DNA from: Przewalskia tangutica | Taxonomy: Eukaryota; Streptophyta; Magnoliopsida; Solanales; Solanaceae | Direction: 5' to 3' | Length of the DNA stretch: 64,000 nt | Assembly (NCBI GenBank): GCA_029844215.1 | Contig: CM056740.1 | Location: 22,053,873 to 22,117,872 of the forward strand | In this document: piece by piece, positions 21,713 to 34,019 of the stretch | Layout of the letters: each line of letters opens with the position of its first letter | How positions within the stretch are numbered: the first letter of the stretch is position 1 | Notes under the pieces: generated by a model | What the model was told of the DNA's origin: nothing | Database searches by the model: none | What the model saw: only the letters and a program-made list of their open reading frames with translations | Translations under genes and position numbers: made by a program

Positions 21713-21936
21713 CATGTGCACGTGATAATTATATGGGCCGGCGTCCCATGATATTGACTTGACTCTCGGTTAAAATAAAAGAAGGTACAGTTGGCTTTAT
21801 CTTTATATGGAACGGTTGGAACTGGTATTTGATTTTTATACTTGCCCCTGTCATTCTTTTGGCCAGTTATGTGTTTAATTATTGTACCTTATGTTTCCAT
21901 ACTTAGTACCTGTTAGATCGATTTCTTCGTGGGTTG
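21713..21936 (+). mobile_element. Truncated gypsy LTR fragment H
   Basis: The end of this stretch (CATACTTAGTACCTGTTAGATCG, then a CTTCGTGGGTTG-like piece) matches the conserved segment CATACTTAGTAC...CTCCTTCGGGCTGCGTTCATGCCGCAG of the family LTRs. It breaks off where F starts. So F probably landed in an older LTR. The left limit of H is uncertain. Confidence 0.55.
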
Positions 21937-22691
21937 TGTTACACCCCGTAGTTCCAGGACATGTGTAAGAAAACGTACGTGAGAAATTTGGATTTTTTTT
22001 TATTGAAGCGATATAAAGATTATTTTTGTTCCTATGGAAAATTATTCCGAGCCTCGTGAAGGAAAAATGTTTAGTAAAGGGAATTGAGTTCCCGAATTTG
22101 ATATTTGAGACTTATAGAATTTATTGGAAATTCCGGAAGATGAAATATTTTGGACCAACCGGAGGGCGACACGTGTCACCCTCCACATGCCCATGTTGGG
22201 CGAGAATGACCAAGACAAGTGGACAAGTTGACTCTTGATATTTAAGTCATCCAAATCCAAGCCACACAAGTGTTTTAATCTTAGCCCTTGATCTCTTTAT
22301 ATATCCATTACTAGTGCAAGACTAATTGGACACTTAGAAAAATTTCAAGATTTTATTCTTGTTCTTGAGGCTCTCGGCTAAGCACTTATCCCACACACAA
22401 AAAAAATCGTTTGTTGTTCATAATTCACAATACTTAAACCCAAGGTTCCTAGAGGTATTATAAGGATATCTCAATACAAAGATCCCGGAAAAGCTACGTT
22501 TTTATGTTAGTCGCAAGATGAAGACCTAAGTTGTTTTCATAAGTTTTGGTTGGAAATTAAAGGGAAGTTGTTTATGAACTTCTAAGGGTTTCAAATAGCG
22601 GATTGGAGCGTGAAGGAAATGAGCTAAGTTGCTAAGGAGCGACTTTGAATCTTGAAGTTATATTTGGGGCTTATCAAGGTAACAATCTTGT
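21937..22691 (+). repeat. LTR F, left part
   Basis: It starts TGTTACACCCCGTAGTTCC, a relative of the TGTTATACCCCG family with a different early sequence. A TATATAT promoter-like motif lies at 22298-22304. It is interrupted after CTTGT at 22687-22691 by composite C and resumes at 62229. Confidence 0.75.
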
Positions 22692-24729
22692 TGTCATGAC
22701 CCGACCCCGGGCCCGTGACTGGTGCCTTACCCGGGCACCCAAGTAGACATACATCAGAGTAACCAACAGAATATAAAACAAGACATGAAACAATATGAAG
22801 TGAGAAACAGTTTATCTGAGAAAAGCTGTCTGTCGGCATATACATATAAAAGCTTGAACAGTTACATCCCTTTTACAAACCCTGCCCACAACAGTACTAC
22901 AGACCTCTAAGAATGTTATAACAACAATGGCGGGACAGGGCCCCGCCATACCCCTGAATGTAAGTACCTACAACGACAGGGGACTATACCAAAGATAAGC
23001 CTCCGGAGACACGGAGCTTCCCAAAACGCTGAATCGTGACCCTATGAGCGAGGATCAACAACTGGTGTACCTCTACCGGCATGAACGCAGCCTCAAGGAG
23101 GTCGATAACAGTACCAAGTATGTGAAATCAAAATATCAGAAATGAAATCATAATAGTCTATATAAAATGTACATATATGATAACCAATTTACGATACACA
23201 ATATGTAAGCAAATATGTCAAGTCGTGACTCACGCCTTAAAGTCATCACTCAAATATAACCATGGGTCTCATGCCCACAATATCAATCATGCCCGTGGAA
23301 TTCCTTCCTCACCGGCGATCCATGATATAAAAACACCAAGGAATACACATGAACACCGTGTCCCACCGTGTCATAATAAAATCAGACGGTAAGTGCGAAG
23401 GCATAGCCGACTACTAAAACCCACGCACTCAACAATGCTATAAAATCAGATCACGAGGTCTTTCTAGACCGCGCCACATGATCGGCCGCCACTCGCCTCG
23501 TGATCAATGCGCGTCAAATCTCGAAATCACCGCAGCCCGCATAGCCACCTAGGCCCGCATGAGGTATTCCCGCGTCGAGGTAGCTACTCCCGGCATCGCC
23601 CCGACTCGTAGTCCGCATGGCCACATAGACCGCATGAGGTATTCCCGCACACTAACTCAGAACTCGTAGCTCCGCATAGGTCCCCGACCCGCATGAGTCA
23701 TCCTCGACGGGCGCTTAACCCCCGGTATATCATGTCAAGAGGTGAGTGGTACAATACTAACATAACGGCTTATCGTTAAACAACATAAGCACAATCAAGG
23801 GAAACCCTTTACACAAACATCACAAGACACTAACACACGTAGCATCCTAACATGTTTACTTATCAAACCAACAAGAAAGTATTACAAGGCTATCACAAAC
23901 CAACATAGTCAAGTTATTCACACAAGGTCCTTTCTATTTTATGTCAACAAGTTCGGGTTTTATCCCCAAAGTACTTCATACATTAACTCTTTAAAAGATC
24001 TGCTTCTTTCACACGAGTCACACGATACCCGTATTATAAAAATAGAGTGACTATCTTTTTAAGTAAACCAAAACAATTTCCCTACCTTCTTTTTGAACCA
24101 ACTTAAGACAAAAGCATGCCTTCCTTTTAAACGAAAACACTTCAAATTTTCAAGTCTTTGTCTTTTATAAATCAAGTCCTTACTTTGAAATTTTAAGAAA
24201 ATCAAAACTTGTTTATTAATGATCTTATTAAAGCAGCCATGATCTAGGAAATGTAATACAATTTTGTCTTATCTTAGCTTCTTGGAGGTTTCTACTGGTT
24301 TTAATAATACTTAATTAGTCAATACATTTTCCTTTATTAGCGCTGCAGTGGTTTGTTCGATACTTATTCTCATTTCAGAAATCAATACAAGGCTTTCATA
24401 AACAATTAAGTAAACCGTTCCTTTTATCTCTCTTAAGTCATTATACCTAACTTCCCATAAAGCTAGTATAACTCTTAAGCTTTAAAAACCAAGTATTACT
24501 CTTCTTTCACAAACGATTCTTAATTCTTTTGAAATACTTCCAGATTCTTATTAATTAAAACTCAAGTCAAAAGACATCAAGTAAAACCACATTCGCTAAC
24601 ACACGTCGCTCACCGTACTATATATATTCTTTTAAAATATCATGCTCAAGAGGATAGGAAGAATCACATACCTCCTACGAAATCCACTGTCAAGTCGAAT
24701 ATGTCGCGCAGAGTATCAACCTATAATAG
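22692..24729 (-). repeat. C left (3') LTR, first part
   Basis: It begins at the LTR terminus TGTCATGACCCG and is cut by B after AATAG (24725-24729). It is paired with 41107-42784 and 51949-52323 of the right LTR. The GC-rich segment 23400-23720 is full of CCGCATAG-type motifs. Confidence 0.88.
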
Positions 24730-25332
24730 TGTCACGACCAACCCAACCCGTGGATCGTGCCTACCTCGCACCCTGGTGATACAACATCGAGTAATCACGG
24801 AACATAAAGACAAAACATGAAACCAATGTAATAAGACAGTGAAATAAGAAGACAAAGCAACCAAAACGGTTACCTTCAAGATATATATAAATAGCAATTT
24901 GAATGCATATCCCTTTCTACAACTCGCCCACAAAGCATTACATGCACTTCTAAGAATGATACGACAACAATGGCGGACGTGGCCCGCCATACCCTGAACG
25001 TAAATACCTACAACGACAGGGACTATACCATCGATAAGCCTCCGAGAAACGGAGCTTTCCCAAACGCCGAATCGTGACCCTAAGAGCGAGGATCAACGAT
25101 CGTGTACCTTTACTGCGGCATGAACGCACTTCGGGCGAGGTCGATAACAGTACCAAGTATGTGAAATCAAATAAATATCAGAAATGAAATCATAGTAATC
25201 TATATAAAGCAGGAGACATGTATGATAACCAAACTACAGTTCACAATAAATAAGCAGTCATGTCAAGTCAGGGACTCACGCCCTCAAAATCATCACAATA
25301 GAACCGTACGGGGTAAGTACGAAGGCATAGCC

Positions 25333-28300
25333 TGTTATACCCCGTATTTCCAGAGTATGTACGCAGGAACGTACGTAGGAAATTTCGAACTTCAAGTAGG
25401 CTTGGCCGATTTAATTTTGTGCACAACACCCGGTTAGAGTCGTTTTTCGGCGAAACGTTTTAACAGCTTTAGTAGGGGAAATTACGGCTATGTCATTTTT
25501 AATTTTTGCGGATTTTTCCGAGAGACGAAACATTTTGGACCAACAAGAGGGCGCCACTTGGCACCCTCCAATTGGTGGCTTGAAATCGTCCAACTTGGAC
25601 GAAATGGACAAGTAAGGCACGTTTTTTGTGCCTTGACAAAGTCAAGGGTAGGTAGGATATTTGTGTTTGGTAAGTCCTAGACCTACACTTGCCTAACACA
25701 TGGATTGATCTTGGCCTTTGGTTGGCCATCCCTTGACCTATAAATACCCCTCTCCCTTTGATGAATTCTTCATCCTTTCCACAAATCTTTAAGTGTTAAA
25801 CTCTCCCCCTCCCTTGTTGTGTTTTCGTCCCCCCCTTTGTGAGGCTTAGCCGAGAGCACCCTTCCCCCCCTTGGCCGAGAGTACCCCCCCCTAGTGGGGT
25901 AGGCCGAGGGGTATACACCCCCCCTTGTGGTGTTGTCTCGTATATATACCCCCTCTTGGTAGAAATACTCTCAAAAGTATTGTTATAATGCCCAAATTAC
26001 CTTAGCCATATACCTTGTAGTATTCTAAGGATATACCTATACGAAAAGCCCGAAAATACTATTATACTTACAATACAAAAACCAAACCCTAGGCAAATCT
26101 CCATAGTCCGTTGGAGGATGGTGTAGAAGTTGCTTAGAACGTCTAAGGGGGGTTTCGAGCGGGTTGGAGCGCTCGGAGTCGAGCTAAACGATTGCCCAGA
26201 TCGACTTTATACTTGGATAATTATGGGCTTATTGAGGTAAATATCTTGTCCTCTATTGTAATTGGAAATTACATATTGTTAGAATATATAGTTGAAGTAT
26301 ACTATATATAGAACTGAACGTAGTTATTGGCAATGTCTTTTGACTTAAGCTGAATAATACTTACGCAATGTCTTGCGACTTAAGCTGAATTTAAAGAAGA
26401 TTCTTGAATCAGTAATTACTTAGGGTCATATTATAGTAGACTTGTGAAATAGTGCCGTGGAGTAGAATTGTACCGTTAGGTTAGATGTATAACCCCCTGG
26501 CTTGCAGGTAGGCCTCGTTAGAGGAGGAGATTTACGCTGCATGGGGGAGGTGTCGAATTTTCTCGTAGAATGTTCTGAAGGGATCTAAATGTTAATAAGC
26601 GCCTTGTGGCCTTATAGGTTGAAGTACTACGTATGGCGCGATCATCGCTAAGGAGTAGCCGACGGTTTGAAGTACTTGGAGCGTGTTGCTATTAGTCGAT
26701 ACTCGTCGCGAGGTATGTGAACCTCTTCCTATCTCTTCTAGCATGATATGTGTGAACTATGTAGTACGGTAGACGTACATGTGCTAAATGTATTTGGTTG
26801 GTTTAAAACATAAAGTGTTATAACAGCTTTATGGGAAGTTGGTTATAACAGCTTTATGTTGGTAAGAAAATACTTGTGGTTTTTAAAAAAGGTAACTGAT
26901 TTGAACTATAACTGGCGTGTTATGTGTTAATAAAGAACTTGAAGTATTTCAAAAGATTTTTGAATCATTTCGAAAGAAGTAGTAATACTTGATTTGTTTT
27001 GAAAACTTAAGAGTTATGCTAGCTTTATGGAAAGTTAGGTATAACGTCTTAAGAATGTTTTACTGATTTTGGAAATCAGAATGTGTATCGACAAACCACT
27101 GCAGCGTTTATAAGAGGAAATGTTTTTAATAATTAAGTATTATTAAAACCAGTAGAAACTTCCATCTGCATAGAAGCTAAGATGAGACAAAATGATATTT
27201 CCTAGATCATGGCTGCTGTAATAAGATTGTTATAAACAAGAATATCCTACTCACATATAAGACTTATGTTTCTCAGATAGTTTAAAGGAGAATTATATTC
27301 TTAAATAAATAAGACTATGAACTACGAAACCTTTCTAAAATGAGAAACTTGAACATTGGAAATTAGGCAAACTTGATCATTGGAAAAGAATGTTGCTACT
27401 TGATTTTACAAAGAGAAGTAATTGATTTACTTTAAAAGGATAGTCACTATATTTTATACTACGGGTATTGTGTGACATTGTGGAAGTAACGTATCTTTTA
27501 AAGAGTTAATGTATGAAGTACTTTGGGGATAAAACCCCGAACTTGTTGGCATATAGTAGAAAGTACCTTGTATGTATAACTTGATTGTGTTGGTTTGTGA
27601 TAGCCTGGTAATACTTTCTTGTTGATTGATAAGTAAACATGCTAGGATGCTACGTGTGTTAGTATCTTGTGATGTTGTGTAAAGGGTTACCTTTGTTGTG
27701 CTTATGCTTAACGATAAGTCGTTGTGTTAGTATTTTACATCACTCATCTCGAGATGATTCCGGGTTAAGATGCCCTCCGACGCGGGTAGACTCAGCGGTC
27801 GATGGACCTATGATTCGAGAATACCTCATGCAGTCCCGGGCCTATCGCGAGCTACGAGTTCCGTGTTAGTATCGTCCTTTATGGGCATGCGTCCATGTGG
27901 CCACGCGGATCGCAAGTCCGTGACGATGCCGGGAGTAGCTACCGATGCGGGAATACCTCATGCGGCCGATGAGATTGGCCTATGCGAGTCGCGGAGTTCG
28001 TGGTTAGACGCGCACATCGATATCGCGCGGGCAAGTGGCCTTTGATCATGTGACGGTCTAGATAGATCTTATGATACGCTTCATGACCTTGTTGGTACTG
28101 TGGGTTTTTAGTAGTCGCTATGCCTTCGCATTTACCCCGCATGCTTTATTATGACACGTGGGACCCGTGTTCATGTGTGTTCCTGGTGCTTTTATATCAT
28201 GATCGCCGGCAGTGAGGAAGGTATTCCACGCATGATTGATGTTGTGGGCCCGAGACCCATTGTTATACTTGAGTGATGACTGAGGCGTGAGTCCCCGACT

Positions 28301-28832
28301 TGACATGACCGCTTTGTTGTAAATCGTAGTTTGGTTATCATACATGTCTCCCGCTTTATATGATCGCTATGATTTCATTTACGATGTATTTTCGCCACAT
28401 ACTCTGCACTGCCGTCAGATCGACTCTTCTGGGCCGCGTTCATGCCGCAGTTGAGGTACACCGCCGTTGATCCTAGCTCGTGGTCACAGCCAAGATTTGG
28501 GAAGCTCCGCTTCTCCGAGGCTTATCAGCCGTATAGTCCTCGCCGCCGTAAGTGTTTACATTCGTGGTTTGGCGGCCCCGTCCCGCCATTGTTGTCGTAT
28601 CATTCTTAGAGGTCCGTAGTAATCGCTGTGGGTAGGGTTTGTAAAAAGGATTAAACTGTTCATGTTGAAAAGTTGCTATTTATATATATACTGAAGGTAA
28701 CCGTTTTTGGTTAGCCTGTCTTCTTATTTCACTGTCTTATTACATCGTTTCATGTATTGTCTTTACGTTCGACACTCGATGTATGTCTACTGGTGCCCGG
28801 TAAGGCACCATCACGCCCGGTTGGTCGTGACA
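25333..28832 (+). mobile_element. Solo LTR G (3.5 kb), plus strand, inside B's LTR
   Basis: It starts TGTTATACCCCG at 25333 and ends GTCGTGACA at 28832, with TSD TAGCC at 25328-25332 and 28833-28837. The empty site is seen uninterrupted in B's other LTR near 34375-34385. TATA box 25739-25746. It has no internal region, so it is a solo LTR. It belongs to the same family as its host but lies in the opposite orientation. Confidence 0.93.
25739..25746 (+). promoter_or_regulatory. LTR TATA box (solo LTR G)
   Basis: TATAAATA about 405 bp into the LTR, followed by C-runs as in the other copies. Confidence 0.6.
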
Positions 28833-31200
28833 TAGCCGACTACTAAGACCCACGCATCAAAGATGCCATAAATCGTATCACGAGGTCTTTCTAGACCGCA
28901 CTACACGATCGGCCGCCACTCGCCCGCAGATCACCGCGGCGCTCTATCCTCGAACTTACCGCAGCCTCCGCATAGGTCACACACGCACCGCATGAGGTAT
29001 TCCTCATAGTCACACAGACTGCCTGAGGTATACCCCGCATCGAAGGCAGCTTAACCCTCGGTATCCGCCTGGACTACCGCAGCCCGCATAGCCTCAAAAG
29101 ACCGCATAGTCTCAACAGACCGCATAGGGCATCCCCCGCATCAGGCTAAACACCCGGAATGATCAATCCTGGAGCTCTCGCACTCCGCATAGTCACAAGG
29201 ACTGCATAGGCCGTATAGACCCGCATCGCGGTGGCAAGCCCTGTATAATAAGTCGAGGGTATGTGATACAATAACAAGACAACGCTTAACGCTTAACAAC
29301 GTAAGCACAACAAGAATGACCACTTTACGTAACAATCACACCAGATACTAACACACGTAGCATCCTAACATGTTTACTTATCAAATCAACAAGAAAGTAT
29401 TACAAGGCTATCACAAACCAACACAATCAAGTTATTCACACAAGGTACTTTATGCTAACAAGTTCGGGTATCTATCCCCAAAGTACTTCATACATTAACT
29501 CTTAAAGAGATCCGTTTCTTTCACAGAAGTCACACAATACCCGTAGTATAAAATAGAGTGACTATCTTTTTAAGTAAACCCAAACACTTTCCTTTGTAAA
29601 ATCAAGTAACAACATTATTTTCCAAACGTTCAAGTTTGCCTAATTTCAAATGTTCACGTTTCTTATTTTAGAAAGGTTTCGTAGTTCATAGTCTTATTCA
29701 TTTAAGAATATACTTCTCTTTTAAACAATCTGAGAACATAAGCCTTATATGTGAGTAGGATATTCTTGTTTATAACAATCTTATTACAGCAGCCATGATC
29801 TAGGAAATATCATTTTGTCTCATCTTAGCTTCTATGCAGATGGAAGTTTCTACTGGTTTCAATAATACTTAATTAGTCAAAACATTTCCTTTTATTAACG
29901 CTGCAGTGGTTTGTCGATACATATTCTGATTTCCGAAATCAGTAAAACATTCTTAAGCCGTTATACCTAACTTCCCATAAAGCTAGTATAACTCTTAAGT
30001 TTTCAAAAACCAAGTATTACTCTTCTTTCAAAATGATTCAAAAATCTTTTGAAATACTTCAAGTTCTTTATTATCACATAACAAGCCAGTTATAGTTCAA
30101 ATCAGTTACCTTTTAAAAACCACAAGTATTTTCTTACCTACATAAAGCTGTTATAACCAACTTCCCATAAAGCCGTTATAACACTTTATGTTTTAGACCA
30201 ATCAAACACGTTTTAACACATGTACGTCTACCGTACTACATAGTTATACACATATCATGCTAGAAGAGATAGGAAGAGGTTCACATACCTCGCGACGATT
30301 ATCGACTATTAGCAAATCGCTCCACGGCTATAACCCGGCTAGCCCTGCCCACTTCTCAAGTAGCACATGCTACTCGCAGAACATTCAACCTATACAGGTT
30401 ATACAAGTCTATCAAAATCTAGACTACTCGGTAGAATAAATCTAGATACAAGATCCTACGGGAAATTGGGCAGCCCTTCCCTACCCGTCAAACTACACAA
30501 GTCTCATCTGAATACACCCCACGTAATTACAGCTCTCTTCTTTAAATTCAGGCTTAAGTCCAAAGACATTGCCGCAAAACTATGTTCAGTTCTATATATA
30601 GTATACTTCAACTATATATTCCTACAACATGTAACTTCCAATTACAATAGGGGGACAAGATAATTACCTCGATAACCCCATAATTATCCAAGTATAAATG
30701 TCGATCCTTAGCAACGCTTAGCTCCTACTCCGGGTGCTCCAACCCGCTCCAAACAACCCTTAGAAGTTCTACGCGACCTCTACTTAATACTCCAACCAAC
30801 TATGGAGATTTTCCTTAGGGCTTCGGTTTGAGACAAAAAGGACATACGGTAGTATTTCCGGGCTCTACGTATAGAGGTATCTTTGGAATACTACAAGGTA
30901 TACGGCTAAGGTAATTTTGGTATAGTAACAATACTTTTGAGAGTATTTCTACCAAGAGGGGGGGGGGGGGGTATTCTACGAGACAACACCACAAGGGGTA
31001 TTCTACGAGACAACACCACAAGTGGAGGTATACCCTCGCCAACCCCTGGGGTACTCGGCCAGGGAGGGGCTCTCGCCACAAGGCCTCACAAAGGGGGAGA
31101 GGGGGTGTTGGACGAAACACAACACAAAGGGAGGGAGGAATTTTAGACTTAGGAAATTTGTAGAATGGATGAAGAAGTCTTCAAAGGGGGGGGGGGGGGG

Positions 31201-31208
31201 TATTTATA
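31201..31208 (-). promoter_or_regulatory. LTR TATA box (B left LTR)
   Basis: TATTTATA on the plus strand, the complement of TATAAATA, preceded by a long G-run (C-run in LTR sense). Confidence 0.6.
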
Positions 31209-31615
31209 GGTCTAGCAAAAGCCAACCAATGGCCAAGATCATGCCAAGTGCAAGGCAAGTGTAGGGCCAAGATCATGCCAAGTGCACCTTATCCATCTAC
31301 CACAAAATATCCTACCAACTACTTGACAAAAAGCCAAGCAATTCGTCCCACTTGTTGCCGCCCAACGTCCTCAATGAGAGGGTGACAAGTGTCGCCCTCT
31401 CGTTGGTCCAAAAGATTTCGTCTCTCGGAAAAATCCGCAAAAATTAGAAATGACATAGCCGGAATTTTCCCATCGCAAGTTATGTAAAACGTTTCGTCGA
31501 AAAACGACTCTAACCGGGTGTTGTGCACAAAGAATAAATCGGCCAAGCCACTTCAAGGCACAAACTTTTCTACGTACGTCCTCATGTACATACTCTGGAA
31601 ATACGGGGTATAACA

Positions 31616-31650
31616 TTCTCCCCTCCTTAGAAACATTCGTCCCGAATGTT
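31616..31650 (-). promoter_or_regulatory. Polypurine tract and hairpin of B
   Basis: TTCTCCCCTCCTT (31616-31628) is the complement of the PPT and adjoins the LTR end. The inverted repeat AACATTCG-TCC-CGAATGTT is at 31632-31650, without a mismatch. Confidence 0.85.
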
Positions 31651-33087
31651 CCTTCTAAGTCTCAAAACAACGCGCGCCAGTATAGCCTTCACCACTATAC
31701 TTACGAGAACAAACCTGCCACACCTGGCCACAGAGACACCTGCGCAAATTCTTACATCCAAGCCCACGAGGAAACACCTCTAACATCACAAAAGTAATGA
31801 TCACATCTATGCTCGTAATACATGCTCGCTTCTCCCTTTACTCGTCGTACCCTTCTCGTACACTCGAACTCTTACCACATTTCGAAATCGTCGCTTCAAA
31901 ACTCAGGGTTACTATCTCTAACGTGGTCATCATTAACTGGGAACACTCTGGATGGATCTCCGATACTTTCCCGAACATAACAATATGAAAGACCGGACGT
32001 ACTGCCTCCTAAGTCGGACGGCAAAAGCTAACATATAGGCAACCTGGCCTATTCTTCACATGAACTCAAAAGGGGCCAAAGTAACTCGGGCTAAGTTCCC
32101 TCCGTTTTCCAAAACTCGTCACACCCTATCCACAGTCTGCTGGAACAAGCCTGAACCAACTATCTGAACTTTGCCAACATCGAACCAATCGACCGGCAAC
32201 TTACACTTCTGCCCCTACAAGGCTTTAAAAATGCGACATTCGAAAACTGAAATGGTAGCTTAAACACTCCCTCCACAGGAGACAACAATCCTCACAACTA
32301 CCCCAGAAATCCAAACACTGGCCCGAGGGCGAATGCGATTCTGAGACTTACCTGAGTTCTTAACCCCGCTCGTAAAACTTCCGAAATGTAAATGTACCTG
32401 CACTGGCTCCACTGTCTGTCATAAGGTGAAGGTAGGCACCCCGTGCAGCCTTACAACCTTCCTGATATATCATCACTGCCAAGCGATGGTCCTGACTGAA
32501 GGACACGATGGGCTGACCCCATCGGCCCGACTACTGGTCGAATGCATCCACAAACTCGTACGCTGGTTAACTAAACTTGGGCCTAACACCCTCGTGACCC
32601 TACCTCAAGGAGGGACCACCACAAACAGACCCCACCACCATTCAGGTCGCGGGTTGACCCGCAACGTGGCCTCAACCCGACCCGGCAACGCGCAAAACAC
32701 TAGCTCCCCGATCCGGGACAATCTCTCTAATCACGTTATGAAAACCTAGCGGTCTTCTTAGCTCAACTACCCCCTTTCATTTCACACTACTTAGGGACCT
32801 ATCCCAAACATAGCTCACGTGCACTATGCACTCCGATAAGGATCAAACATAACACTACACCTTCTCTCGAGATGGCCTTACCTCTAAGGTCTCTACGTAT
32901 AAAACTCTAAGGCTCACACCTTCTCTATCCCCCAAATCTTACTTGGTTAACTAACCAAGATTTCTAATCACAATTTACGCAATGCTATCAGAATATAACA
33001 CTTAAGGTATACTCACCTTATCACACATACTAATCCCTAGAGGGTTAAAGATCTAATCAGATTTATCGCTTCACTCCCTTCGCCGCT
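31651..33087 (-). pseudogene. B: region after gag with decayed integrase remnant
   Basis: No protease or RT is seen. It aligns with the same region of C and E, in which the integrase C-terminal module is easier to read. Here the reverse strand near 32040-32110 keeps the LSPSYFG-like piece, and 32420-32560 corresponds to the integrase core start. Frames are closed throughout, so it cannot code for integrase. Confidence 0.65.
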
Positions 33088-33817
33088 CTAATCAAACTCG
33101 CCTGTAGGCGATAGCTAGGAAGGTGACGAACTACCCACCGATCCCCGGCGTCGAGTCCTCCTACTTGCATCCTCCTACTAGGACGCCTCGACACATGGCT
33201 CCTCGACGGCCACGGCACAACAAGTACCAACAAAGACGACATTCCCGATGACGCTCACACTGCGGAACCTAAGCCCCGAGCTCGACCAACTCCCGCCACC
33301 CCGAACGCCCCAAACCCGCGAGGACCTCTCGCACCGTGGATGTGCAAATCTAATCAGCGAGGCGATTCGCCTCGAAGTTACCAAAGGACCTTGCCGCTCG
33401 CCCTTTCTCGCCCTTTGTTAACCCGTCGATCTCTATGTTTCTCGGCCGCGCATAAGCCCGCATCGTGCCATGCTCAAGCCTAATCAAGAATTACTCTTGC
33501 ACAACCTCTCTTAGATAGTCATCAAGACTCGTGGTACATCGGTATACTCTCGGTAGCCAAATCCATAGCTAGTAATGTGGTCGCCTCTTTGCCATCTATA
33601 TTCTTCGTTTCTGGCCGCGAACCGAAGGTCAAACATCATGGCCGCAGAGGAACAGCCGCCGCCGTGCTAAACTCTGCTCGGGCTAGTGACGTCGCAGAAC
33701 TACCCGAATGACTCACTACCCTAGGGAAAGATTGGGCTCGCGCTTCGCAACCCTCCGAACTCTAATCGCAGCCTCCTCGCTTTGCCCTCCCTCTGCCCGG
33801 GTTGCCACGCGAGGCAT
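33088..33817 (-). pseudogene. gag of element B (shortened)
   Basis: The start codon is at 33817-33815 (MPRVAT, the equivalent of MPPRKATR), and the stop is near 33090-33088. It is about 730 bp against 970-1200 in C and D. The knuckle region after a TCCAVAVEE-like stretch (around 33190-33250) lacks the FARNC type knuckle found in the other copies. Whether this is a true deletion or a consensus fault cannot be told from one copy. Confidence 0.7.
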
Positions 33818-34003
33818 ACCCAGTAAGGAAAGAAATACGTTAGAGGGTCCAACTTACAACACAAATCTAAGGCACGATCTCGAGTGAGAAGAATAGAAAC
33901 CAATCCTAAATATCCTATAGCCTCCGATTATGGTGTGGTGCACAACACACCGATAATCAAGACTTCATCGATACGGTCTGTAGACACTTTCCGAGGATTA
34001 ACT

Positions 34004-34015
34004 GCTCTGATACCA
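34004..34015 (-). other. PBS of B
   Basis: GCTCTGATACCA on the plus strand is the complement of TGGTATCAGAGC, an exact match to the usual initiator-Met PBS. It lies 4 nt from the LTR at 34020. Confidence 0.85.
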
Positions 34016-34019
34016 CTTT

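Larger units (their letters stand above)
24730..31615 (-). repeat. B left (3') LTR, interrupted by solo LTR G
   Basis: The LTR parts are 24730-25332 and 28838-31615, about 3.4 kb together. The TATA box (reverse) is at 31201-31208. It is nearly identical to the right LTR across AT-rich stretches such as 29330-30250 against 34900-35800. The poly-G tract at 30958-30972 is much shorter in the right copy. Confidence 0.88.

Noticed and set aside
32426..32749. 107-codon plus-strand frame in B (and the 142-codon one at 39172-39600 in C)
   Set aside because: Both lie antisense to the integrase remnant; their similarity to each other follows from the shared element sequence.
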